Origin: a virus
Length of the DNA stretch: 60,879 bases
Strand: one strand, 5' to 3'
IMG/VR virus record: IMGVR_UViG_3300021378_000024
Coordinates: 1 to 60,879 of that record
Part shown: piece after piece, positions 1 through 9,900 of the stretch
Numbering within the stretch: the first letter of the stretch is position 1
How the letters are laid out: each line of letters begins with the position of its first letter
Position numbers and translations under genes: made by a program
The notes under the pieces: generated by a model
What the model was told of the DNA's origin: nothing
Database searches by the model: none
What the model saw: only the letters and a program-made list of their open reading frames with translations

Positions 1-760
1 CAAGTCCGATACAATGAACCGCGTGATCCTCAACGCCGCCGACATTGCCCGCACCTACTACGAAGGTGCCTTTGACGCCGAGAACCCGTCCGCACCGGCC
101 TGCTGGTCGCTGGACACCCGTGCCCCTGCACCGGAGGTGCCGGAGGAAAACCGCAAGGCCGCCCGCTGCGCGGACTGCCCAATGAACGTGAAGGGTTCCG
201 GCCAAGGAGAGTCGCGTGCATGTCGGTTCTCACAGCGGCTTGCTGTTGCGTTGGAGGGTGAGCTGGATACTGTCTATCAGTTGCAGCTGCCTGCGACGTC
301 GATCTTCGGCGAGGCCAAGGGTAACGTGATGGGCCTGCAGGCGTACATCAAGTTCCTGTCGGCTCACAAGACCCCGGCTATCGCGGTCTTGACCGAGATG
401 CGGTTCGATGAGGACGCCACGGCCCCGAAGCTGTACTTCCGCCCGGTACGTGGTCTGGACGAAGCCGAGCTGAGAGAGGCACTTGAGTCGCGTGACAGCG
501 AAGAGGCAACCAAGGCAATCACGTTCACCGTGTCGCAGGTTGATGGCGTGAAGCCCAAGGAGGAGGCCCCCAAGGCCAAAGCCAAGCCCGCGCCCAAAGT
601 CGAGCCCAAGGCCGCTGAGGCCGACGAGCCCGACGAGCCCGATGAGGGCGAAGCCGAGGACGACGAGCCCAAGAAGGTCTCCAAGACCAAAGCCGAACCC
701 AAGGTCGAACCCAAGACCGCAGACAAGCTGGCGTCCATCATCGACGGATGGGACGACTAA
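1..760 (+). CDS. Cys-rich phage protein, possible ssDNA-binding role (3' part of the junction-spanning gene)
   Basis: This is the downstream part of a gene that starts at 60561 and crosses the contig junction; joined, it encodes 309 aa. The middle holds four cysteines in a C-x2-C-x(n)-C arrangement (RCADCP near 170-180, then RACRF near 217-230), a likely zinc site. The C-terminus is a long low-complexity Lys/Glu/Pro/Ala tail (about 545-735) ending in the hydrophobic patch LASIIDGWDD. An acidic tail with a terminal aromatic resembles phage single-stranded DNA-binding proteins in design, and the primase-helicase gene follows directly. The binding role is inferred from architecture and position only; I do not recognise a named family. 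Confidence 0.75.
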   Translation, partial: KSDTMNRVILNAADIARTYYEGAFDAENPSAPACWSLDTRAPAPEVPEENRKAARCADCPMNVKGSGQGESRACRFSQRLAVALEGELDTVYQLQLPATSIFGEAKGNVMGLQAYIKFLSAHKTPAIAVLTEMRFDEDATAPKLYFRPVRGLDEAELREALESRDSEEATKAITFTVSQVDGVKPKEEAPKAKAKPAPKVEPKAAEADEPDEPDEGEAEDDEPKKVSKTKAEPKVEPKTADKLASIIDGWDD

Positions 761-780
761 TCCGCCCATAACCACAACAG

Positions 781-801
781 CAGCCCCGCACGTCGGGGCT
801 G
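781..801 (+). promoter_or_regulatory. Intergenic hairpin upstream of the primase-helicase
   Basis: Stem CAGCCCCG (781-788) pairs with CGGGGCTG (794-801) around a 5-base loop. No T-run follows, so it is not a classic terminator. It is followed at once by a half-copy (GCATAA, 803-808) of the palindrome family seen from 39.5 to 58.3 kb, 17 bases before the next ATG. Confidence 0.5.
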
Positions 802-825
802 CGCATAATATAAAAGTGGCGGACC

Positions 826-3672
826 ATGGAGACCAACTCATTCCTCAAGCAGGTGCTTGCGCAGGGCGACAGCTACTGCGTGTTCGCGGCTAAGCCCGAC
901 GGCGCCAAGACCCAGAAGTTCTACCCAACGATCGAGCGCCTTTTGGCCGCCGCCGATCAGTTTGACGACAGCGGTTACGACGTCTACTTCGGCCTCGCCA
1001 CGTTCGACGACACAGGCGAGCGCAAGGCAAAGTACGCCATGCACATGCGTTCTTTGTTCGTGGACTTGGACTGCGGCCCCACAAAGGATTACGACGACCA
1101 GAAACAAGCCCTTGATGCCCTGCAGAAGTTCTGCAAGTCCGTCGGTATGCCGAAACCCCTCATGGTATCGAGCGGCTACGGTATCCACGCATATTGGCCC
1201 CTGACCGACGATGTTGAGATTGCAGACTGGAAGCCGGTGGCCGAGGCGCTGAAGCGCACGTCAGTGGCCCGTGGCCTGTACATAGACACCAGCGTCACGG
1301 CCGATGCGGCTCGCATCCTGCGTATGCCGGGCACACGCAACCACAAGCGCGACACCCCCGTGCCGGTGGAGATGCTGGCCGGGGGCAAAGTTCAGGCCCA
1401 CCCGTTGTCGTTTTACGCAGACCTGCTGGCCGCCGAGGCCCCGGTGCCGAAACCGGCGGGGAAGCTGTTCGACAACATCACGATGAGTGCCGACGACGAC
1501 CCGGTGATGCAACGCCTGCTGCGGAACCGGGAGTCCTCGTTCAAGCAGATCATGGTCAAGACGGCAGCCGGGCACGGCTGTGCGCAGCTGGGCTATGCGG
1601 TGCAGAACCAAGCCGACGTCGACGAGCCGCTGTGGCGGGCGACGCTGTCCATCGCCAAGTTCTGCGCCGACGGCGACAAGGCTGCGCACAGGGTGTCGGC
1701 CGGGCACCCGGACTACAGCTCCGAGGCCACCGAGGCCAAGATGGTCGGCATCAAGGGGCCATACACCTGCGAGACGTTTGCCTCAACCCGCCCGGGTGGC
1801 TGTGACGACTGCCCACTGCGTGGCAAGATCACGTCGCCGATCCAGTTGGGCACGGTGATCCCCGAGGCCGAGACCGAGGAGGTCGAGGGCGCGGACGGCG
1901 AGCCGACAGTTGTGTATAAGGACACCGGCGGGCTGATCCCGCCGTATCCGCCCCCCTTCAAGCGGATGAGCTCCGGCGGCGTGGCCGTCAGGCAGAAGAA
2001 CGACGATGGGGACTACGAGGACGTCATGATCTACATGCACGACCTCTACTATACGAAGCGTGTGGTAGACCCAGAGGCAGGAGAGTGCATTATAGGTCGG
2101 CTTCACCTGCCCAACGACGGGGCACGTGAGTTCGCGGTTCCACTGGTTTCGGCGACGTCGAAAGAGGAACTTCGCAAGATACTATCGAAATACGGCGTCG
2201 CTGTTGGCGCAAAGAGATGGGAGCACATCATGGCATATACGCAAGCGTGGATTGAACAACTGCAGGTCACGACCATTGCAGACAACGCCCGGACGCAGTT
2301 CGGCTGGACTGACGACCAATTCACATCATACGTGGTTGGCGACCGCGAAATCTTCGCGGACCGTGTGGGCTATAACCCACCTTCGTCCAAGACGTCGTTC
2401 CTGTTCCCGGCATTCAAGCCGCGCGGCAGCCTTGAGGGCTGGGTTGAGCAGGCGAAGTTCTACAACCGGCCCGGGTTGGAGCCATATCAGTTTGTCGTCT
2501 GTCAGGCGCTTGCCGCCCCGCTCATGCGGTTCATGCCCGTGCATGCTGCGATCTTCGACTTCTACAGTGACGGGTCAGGTCATGGTAAATCTACCACCCA
2601 GAAGTTCGCCCTGACGGCCTACGGGGACCCGAGCGACCTCATTGTCGGGCCCAAGGACACGCTCAACGCCCGCATGAACCGCATGGAGCTTATGAAGGAC
2701 GTGGCGCTGCAGTTCGACGAGTTTACGGAGTTCCCGGCGGAGGACACCTCGGACCTCATATACGGCGCCACTGACGGCCGCCAGAAAGCCCGCATGGCTT
2801 CGGGGAGCAACGAAGAGCGGTACAGGGGTGACGCGTGGCACACGACGCTCACAGCCTCGTCGAACCACTCTATGCTGGCCAAGGTCTATGCCCGCAAGGC
2901 GACGCCGGAGGCGGAGGTGCAGCGGGTGCTGCGTTACCATGTACAGCCCCACAACTTCACGGACAAGCATGAGACGGACGTGTTCGCCAAGGGCGTCGGC
3001 AACAACTGCGGCCACGCCATCGAGGTGTTCGTGCAGCGCATCATGCAGGATGCGGAGACAACGCGGGAGCTGCTGAACACCATCCAAGCCAAGATCGACA
3101 GAGATTGCGACCTCACAATGAAGAACCGCTTCTGGTCCGTGCAGGGGGCTGTGGCTATGGCCGCACTCGTGCTGGCCCGGGACGCGGGACTGCTGACATA
3201 CGACCCGGCCGCGCTCTACAAGTGGATCATCGACCTCATCAAGGCGAACAAGGCGGACGCAAACAGCTCGGTGGTCTCGATCGACACCCTCGTCAACGAC
3301 TTCGTGCATGAAAACTACGGCAGCATCCTGTGGATCAAGAGCACCGAAGACCTGCGCGGTGGGAACAACGGCAACGGCCTAGACAGCCTCGTCGTCCCGG
3401 AGATGCAGCCCCGGGCCACGCTGGTGGCCCGCTATGAGACCGACATCAAGAAGCTCTACATCGCACTGAAGCCGCTCAAGTCGTGGTGTGTGAAGCAGCG
3501 GTTGAACTACGACTCGGTCGTGAAACAAATGGCGGAGAAATATGGTGCGCAGAAGATCAAGATACGCATGAGCAAGGGCACGAAGTTGAACCTGCCGACC
3601 GCCAGCGTCATCGCCATCGACTGCAGCGGTCTGGACCTACCGGAGGGGCCTGATGGAGGTGCTGAAACTTGA
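826..3672 (+). CDS. Primase-helicase (PrimPol-like N-terminus, DUF927-like helicase C-terminus)
   Basis: This 948-aa fusion probably both primes and unwinds at the phage fork. The N-terminal third has primase-like features: an acidic DLDCG strand near residue 83, SSGYGIHAYWPL, and TADAARILRMPGTRNHK, as in primase-polymerase proteins. A Cys segment (GGCDDCPLRGK) closes this part. The C-terminal half has a Walker A motif G583-S-G-H-G-K-S-T590 inside FYSDGSGHGKSTT, typical of DUF927-type phage helicases, followed by QFDEFTEF as the likely Walker B. The ATG at 826 lies 65 bases after the previous stop. The family assignment is from motifs; activity is inferred. Confidence 0.85.
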   Translation: METNSFLKQVLAQGDSYCVFAAKPDGAKTQKFYPTIERLLAAADQFDDSGYDVYFGLATFDDTGERKAKYAMHMRSLFVDLDCGPTKDYDDQKQALDALQKFCKSVGMPKPLMVSSGYGIHAYWPLTDDVEIADWKPVAEALKRTSVARGLYIDTSVTADAARILRMPGTRNHKRDTPVPVEMLAGGKVQAHPLSFYADLLAAEAPVPKPAGKLFDNITMSADDDPVMQRLLRNRESSFKQIMVKTAAGHGCAQLGYAVQNQADVDEPLWRATLSIAKFCADGDKAAHRVSAGHPDYSSEATEAKMVGIKGPYTCETFASTRPGGCDDCPLRGKITSPIQLGTVIPEAETEEVEGADGEPTVVYKDTGGLIPPYPPPFKRMSSGGVAVRQKNDDGDYEDVMIYMHDLYYTKRVVDPEAGECIIGRLHLPNDGAREFAVPLVSATSKEELRKILSKYGVAVGAKRWEHIMAYTQAWIEQLQVTTIADNARTQFGWTDDQFTSYVVGDREIFADRVGYNPPSSKTSFLFPAFKPRGSLEGWVEQAKFYNRPGLEPYQFVVCQALAAPLMRFMPVHAAIFDFYSDGSGHGKSTTQKFALTAYGDPSDLIVGPKDTLNARMNRMELMKDVALQFDEFTEFPAEDTSDLIYGATDGRQKARMASGSNEERYRGDAWHTTLTASSNHSMLAKVYARKATPEAEVQRVLRYHVQPHNFTDKHETDVFAKGVGNNCGHAIEVFVQRIMQDAETTRELLNTIQAKIDRDCDLTMKNRFWSVQGAVAMAALVLARDAGLLTYDPAALYKWIIDLIKANKADANSSVVSIDTLVNDFVHENYGSILWIKSTEDLRGGNNGNGLDSLVVPEMQPRATLVARYETDIKKLYIALKPLKSWCVKQRLNYDSVVKQMAEKYGAQKIKIRMSKGTKLNLPTASVIAIDCSGLDLPEGPDGGAET

Positions 3673-3874
3673 CGACGTCGGGCCCGACGGGGTCCGCTTC
3701 GTTATCGACTGGGACCGGTTTCGTGTCGGCGACTCCGTATTTATACCGTGCGTGAACGTGAAGCTGGCACACAAGCAGGTGGTGGGGATATTTGAGCGCC
3801 ACGGGTGGTCACTGCGTATTCACGTGAGCACCGAACACAACATTTTGGGGGTTCGCATCTGGCGGACAGCATGA
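3653..3874 (+). CDS. Small hypothetical protein
   Basis: A 73-aa protein whose start overlaps the end of the primase-helicase gene by 20 bases, the last gene before the operon terminator. It is predicted to be mostly beta strand (VRFVIDWDRFRVGDSVFIPCVNV, then HGWSLRIHVSTEHNILGVRIWR), so a small barrel-like fold is plausible. No motif or family is recognised. Translational coupling to the primase-helicase is likely from the overlap. Confidence 0.7.
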   Translation: MEVLKLDDVGPDGVRFVIDWDRFRVGDSVFIPCVNVKLAHKQVVGIFERHGWSLRIHVSTEHNILGVRIWRTA

Positions 3875-3924
3875 TATTGTGTGCTTGTCTGTGGGTGGTT
3901 CTCCACAACTTCACTGTCCAACTG

Positions 3925-3952
3925 GCCCCGCACGAAAGTGCGGGGCTTTTTT
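3925..3952 (+). terminator. Rho-independent terminator of the early/replication operon
   Basis: GCCCCGCAC (3925-3933), GAAA tetraloop, GTGCGGGGC (3938-3946), then six T. It closes the rightward operon exactly where the leftward late operon ends; its T-run overlaps the stop codon of the opposing gene. There is no T-run on the minus side, so it should act only on plus-strand transcripts. Confidence 0.9.
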
Positions 3953-6900
3953 ATTGGAAGATGGAGGGCGGCCCGAACTGCTCCGTGAGTGAGCGAATGT
4001 ACGCCTCATTGCGCGGGCTGTACGAAACGCCGTGGTGGGTCCGTGCGGTTGTACGCAGGTGGCTTGTGAGCGAGTCTCTCAACGTATCGCCCGTAATGGC
4101 GTTACCCGGGTGACGCTGGTTAAACTCTCGGATATCGGCGTCAATTTCCCGTACCCGTTCGAAGTCTCCTTGGCGCATCGCAACGTAGCGCTGCTTAAGA
4201 AGCCGTGTGCGCTTTCCGTCGATCGCGTTGTTGACCCTCGTCCCGAGCGTATTTATCGCCAGCTGCTGTGCGTACTGCGCCGGCATGAAGCCGAGCGCCT
4301 GTGCAGCCACACTGAATGGGCCGATGTCGTCTATGATCGGATCGTACCGCATGGTGCGAATACCTTCGTCCCCGAACCGAACTGCGCGTGCCACGTTGGC
4401 GGCAGCCGAGGGCAGCATCGCTTCGAGCGCTCTCTGGTACTCTCCATCCGACAACAGTGACGGCACCCGGTCAAAGTACTTGAGCCCAAGACCGAGGACA
4501 GGCCCGCCGACCCCCTCCAGCACTTGGTAGGGCAGTGGTAGCTGGTCGGAGGCAAACCCCGGGCGGTAGATAGCACCGCCGAGACCGATACGCTCGGAGA
4601 TGCGGGTGTTTGTCAGGAAGTCCACCAGACCGTATGACCCTGCTTCTCCGAGGGTGGTGCGCACCACGGTCTCGAAGTCTGGCTCATCGTCGTCGGCCAG
4701 CAGAAGGTCATACAGCCAGCCAATCTGCTGCATGAGCGGTAAGCCCATGGCGCCGGCCATGAGGCTCATCATGCCCATCATGCCGCCCAACTGCCGCTGG
4801 GCGATGCGGCGGTCTTCGGGGTTGTTTGTGCCGAACGGGTTGGCACGCAGGGCTGTCTGCCCCACCAAGTTTAGCATGGACAGCGGGTGCCGCTTGAACA
4901 GGTAGAGGATAGCGCCGATGTCACTCTGCGACGCCATCGGACCTGCCGCGGCGTAGATCGGACCGTTTGTCTTCTCCGACGTGTTTACGGCGCTCTCGGC
5001 GGCCGCGCTGGCTTGTGCGGGTGTCGGCTTCAGCGTGCCGTCGCGGAGCTGTGCGATAAAGTCGCCGATGTTTTCGGTGTTCCCCATCTGGGACTGCAGG
5101 TCGAGGTGGTATGCCGACAGCAGGGCTGTCTCCCGCGAATAGCGTTCCGCATGGTGCTGCATGATGCCGGTGGCCGCGGAGATACGCTGGAACCGCGTTG
5201 GCTGCTCGCCGAGCAGCTCGTCCTGCAAGAGAGACCGGTTGAACACGCCGTTGCGTTTGGCCGTCTCGTGCAGCTGGGCGAGGTAGGCGTTGGTGGGGTC
5301 GCTGAGGTCGAGGTTGTCGACCGAGTAGTCCCAAATACGCACTGGCACCCGGACAGTCTCGATCTGTCCGTTTTCTCCGACACGTTCGATAGTGCGCTCC
5401 CGGCCCGTAGCCGTAAGGATGCGCTGCGCTGCGCCGATCGCGCCGAGAGTGTTGCGCATGCCGTAACGACCCGACAGGAACGGTGCCACGAAGAGTGGCA
5501 CCTGCGACATGGTGATGAGCGCGGTCGACACGTTGAAGCCTAGCGTCAGCATATAGGTGCCGCCGGTCAGGGCGCGGGACCACCCAGCACGCTGCTTGAA
5601 CGGCACTGTGGTGTAGTCGGACAGGAGATCGTGGTACCGCGCCACCTCCGCCCGCCGACTTGCGAGCTGCGCCTGCGTCAATGTGCGGTCCGGCTTCGCT
5701 TGGAACTCGTTGTACTCTCGTTCCAACTGCGTGCGTAGCCCGGAGAACTCCGCGCCATACTTGAGGTCAGCGGTCTGCCGCGCGATGCGCATACTGCTTT
5801 CCCGCAGGTTCTTAACCGTGTCACCTGCGGTGAGGCCCTTGGTAATTGGGGTGAAGTCTGCGATGAACCCGCGGACATTTGCACGGCGCCGGAAGGAGTT
5901 GACGAACGAGGTCTCCGGCAGGGTGTCGAACATGAGCTCGATCACCTGCCCTTTTACGCTCTCGTCCATGGTGTCGGACCCATCAATGGTGTCGAGCACT
6001 CGAGCTACGAACTCCATAGGCACGCGGGCCCGGGCCTTCATGCTGCCGACGTTCTGGTAGGACTCGATGTTGCGAATCTGCTGGTCTGCCGGAGCGGACT
6101 CCAACATCCGCACCGCCGCTGCCCGCTGCAGCTCACTGTCGAACGAGTGCTTGAACACCTCAGTGCGGCCGGTTTCTGGGTCGATCGCCTCGTAGGCTAA
6201 CCAGTATTCACCTGCACGACGCAGTGGCTGGTAGGGGTCGATCAGCTGGCCCGCGAGGATCTTTTCGTAGACAATGCCATAGACTTTGTCCTGCAGGGCT
6301 TTTTGGTTCGGGAGCAGGGCCTCCAACCGCGCACGGATGGCTTCCGTGAGCTCCTTGCCGAGTGCCACGGGCATCTCGAACGAACGGCCGACGGCCGACT
6401 TCACGTCTGCGGGGAGCGTGTCGTATACGGCTCTCAGACGGTCGTAGGTCTGTAGCTGTTCCGGGTCCGCTTCGAACCCGCGACGCGCCCGTGCTCGCGG
6501 CGGGGCGTCCGCCGGCAGCTTGCTGTTGTATGCCTGAAGGGCCACGTTGCGGTCCACCTCGGTCTTATACCGCTTGGACTCTTTCGTGGCGATGCGGTTC
6601 CCATCCGCGTCAAGGATAGCGTAGCGGTACGAGTAGCCCTCGTATGCTGAGCGGGGTTTGCGCACGTCGACTTCGTTGAGCGTGCCTTGGAAGAGCACAC
6701 GGTTGAAGTTGTCTATGACGTCTTGCTTGGTGCGGTACCCGGCGAGGTTTTTGGCAATAACCTCCGTCGTTTGCATGACAAGACTGCTGACGCGCTGGAT
6801 CTCAGCCTGATGGCCCATGATGGCGTCGTGCACGCGGCGGGCACTGGGTAGATACCTTGCAGCTGCGTCGGCCACGTAGTCAAGCGGCATGAACATGCGC

Positions 6901-9900
6901 ATGAACGTGTCTTTCCAGCTTGATGGGATGTTGGTGTCTCGCAGCACCCGGCGCGTCTGTTCGAGGTCGGCCTTTGTCGGTACGCGTACTTGGTTCGCGG
7001 CGTTACGCAGGACTTCGCGGGCGCCGCCCGGTGCAAACGAAGCGCCAAGTATCTCGCCGCTCTGCATCTCGTTCGGGTTCGCTGCCAGCACGGCGTCTAG
7101 CGCACGGTCAAGCGTGGTGAGGACGGCGTCTGGCTTGATGGGCGAGCGGCCCACGATGCTACGCAGGAAGTTCCGCATGATGTACTTGAACTCTTGCCAC
7201 GCCGGGTAGGACTTGCCCTCGGTGTTTACGCTGCTCAGGTTCCGGCGGAACACGGGGTTCGTCATGCCTTCGGTCAGCAGTTCTCGCACGTTGCTCAGGC
7301 CATACTCGTTGGCCGGCATGAACTTCAGCAGGTTGACTCGCAGCTTGTCCAGCTGACGCGACAGCGGGTGCGACGGGTTAGCCAGCGTGGCGTCGGCCAC
7401 GCGGTGCACGGCCTCGTGTAGCACCAGTTCCGGCGATATGGGTGACGTCTCGTTGAACAATATCTGGCCGCCGTACTGCTCGATCAGATCGGCCGCGGCG
7501 TCGTGGCCTTCCCGACGCATCGCAGCGATCTGGGCCTCGTTGCGTGGATGCACGTAGACGCCGGCCGGCGTTTCGACCCCGAGAGACGGTGTCTCCGGCG
7601 AGATCTCCGCACGGATGCTGTTCATGACCTCCGGTGCAACGACTTGGACCCGCGTGTCCGCGATCCGAGACATCAGCTTGCCCGCCAGCTGGCGGAGGGT
7701 GGCCGACGGTGCTGTGATAGCCAGACCTTGCAAGGCGCCCTTGAGGTCGCCTGCACGGATGAGCGCTTCGACTCGTGGGTGGGCACGGCCCGGCCACTCC
7801 ATAACGCCGGCGAAACTCGACAGGTCGTAGGCCCGGAGGTCTTCGGATGCGAAACCGAGATCAGCTGCAGTATCGGCATCGGCGGTCGTGTCGCCGTAAG
7901 TCTCGCGGATGATCTCGTTGACCTCGGACTCGCGCATCCGGGCCCGCTGGCGTCTTACGTCACGTGCCTCGGAGGCAGCCTCGTAATCCACTGGGCGGTA
8001 GTCGTTGAACGTATAGTCCGCCACGGTCTTGCGTGTCTGCTCGGACAGGTTGTCCCTGATCCAGCGTGCCGCACGGAGCGCCGCCTCAGTGCCAGTGCCC
8101 TTGTAGAACTCCGCTTCATCCGCTGTCTCGAACTCAGTCTCGCGGCGGAACGCCGACTCCCGCTGGTTCTTGTCCGCAATCATGTTCTGCGCTTGGTCGT
8201 ATGCGATCGCACGCAGGGCAAAGTCCGTGTCTGGGGACATACTAAAGTAGACGAACGCCGCACGTTCCGGCGTAATCTTACCCTTCGCCCGCTGCTTCGG
8301 AGCCTTCTGCAGGAGTGCTGCCACCCGCTCCATGTCGACCGCGGGCATCGGTGACGGCTCGACGTCGGTGCCGGCAATGCGGGCCCGTCCGGCAGCTTTC
8401 TCTGGCGATGCGTTGGTCTCATACCACGCAGCTATGGCGTCCTGAGCAGCGGCCTTGTCCTGCGCCTCCTGTGCGGCGATGGCCTGCGCTACATCGGGGT
8501 CAACCTCAACGCCCTCCGGCGTGATGCGGGGTGCAGGGGCAACTGGGGCAGGGATAACCTGACCGGTGTCAGACACCGTCATGCCCGGCTGCAGCGTGGT
8601 CGTAATTGGCGCCGCCGTGGCGGGGCGCTTTGGAGTGGTGGTTGCCGGTGGCACCGCCTCCGGCGTGGGCACATCCTCCGGCGTGGGCACATCCTCCGGC
8701 GTTGCCGCAGTCTCGGGAGCAATACGCGCAACAGGACCTTCCGCCAACTTACGTTTGTCTGGGAGCGTCTGGTGCCTGCGTACAGATTCGCCACGTGGGT
8801 CTGGCACCCACTGGCCTTCGACCCGCTTCACCGGCTCTACGGTAACGGACCAATCGCCATTGGGATCGACGTCAAAGGACAGCACGCGGTCATTGCCACC
8901 ATAGGACTCGACGATATTGCCCGGAGCGAAGTAGTCGCGCAGTGGCTCTAGCTGGCGTTCACGCTTGGCCGGCAGTGGCGTTGGCGTCAGTGCATCGGGC
9001 TGTGCTCCCTCTGCCACGCTAGGCTCAGGTGCGCCCAGAACAGCTCCTCCCACTGGTCCGAGCTCAGGTGCTTCAGCAGGGGTGGGCTCAGGTTCTCCGG
9101 CGACAGGTTCAGTGCTAGGCTGTTCGCTACCACGCTCAAACCCATCTCCACCTCGCTGTTCGTCAGGCTCGACAGGTCCACTTGGCGTAACTTCGGCATC
9201 GGCAGTCTCCTGTGTTATGGGCAGGTCGGGCTCCGCTTCGACCGGCGCAGGTTCTGCTGCCCGCTGCAGGTACTCGTTCACCGGCGCTGCACGCTCGGAC
9301 GTCGTCGCAGCGGCGAACTTGGCGAGACGTGCACGGAACGCTTCGGCGTCTTTGACAGCACCGGACTTCACAGCTTTGCGCACGGCGGCCGTTCGAGGCA
9401 CGCCAAGTTCGTCGAGAACCGCAGCGTAATCGACAGCGGCTGCCTCTGGCTCTTTTGGCGTTTGAGGGACGGTCGGCGTAGCCACCGTAGCCGGCAGCTC
9501 AGGCTGCCGTAGGTCCACGCCCATGTCTTCTGCATAGGCTTCCAGTGGCGGTGTGGGCGGGCCCATGTCGACCTCAACCGCCGTGCGGTTGCGCAGCGCA
9601 CGCACCAGAGGCCGGAACTTCTGCTGGTCGGCCAGACCCTCAGCGGCAAGGTATGCCAACGTCTCTCGTGCCGCCTGCGCCTCGGCCTGCTCGCGGGGCA
9701 GCTGTGCGCCTTCTTCGATGACGGCGGCACGTTCATCGAAATACGCACGGGCGTCTGCAATGTCGGGGTCGACACGTATGCCGCCCGGGGCCGCAGGTGC
9801 CGGTTCTTCTACACTGGGTGCAGGGAGGGCTAGCCGCGGTGCCTCTGGTTCTGCCTCTGCCGCAGGTACCGGCGCAGAAGAACGCCTGCGGCCGATGGCG

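Noticed and set aside
2575-3309. 244-aa minus-strand frame opposite the primase-helicase gene
   Set aside because: Typical antisense shadow of a GC-rich gene; the plus-strand protein has clear motifs.
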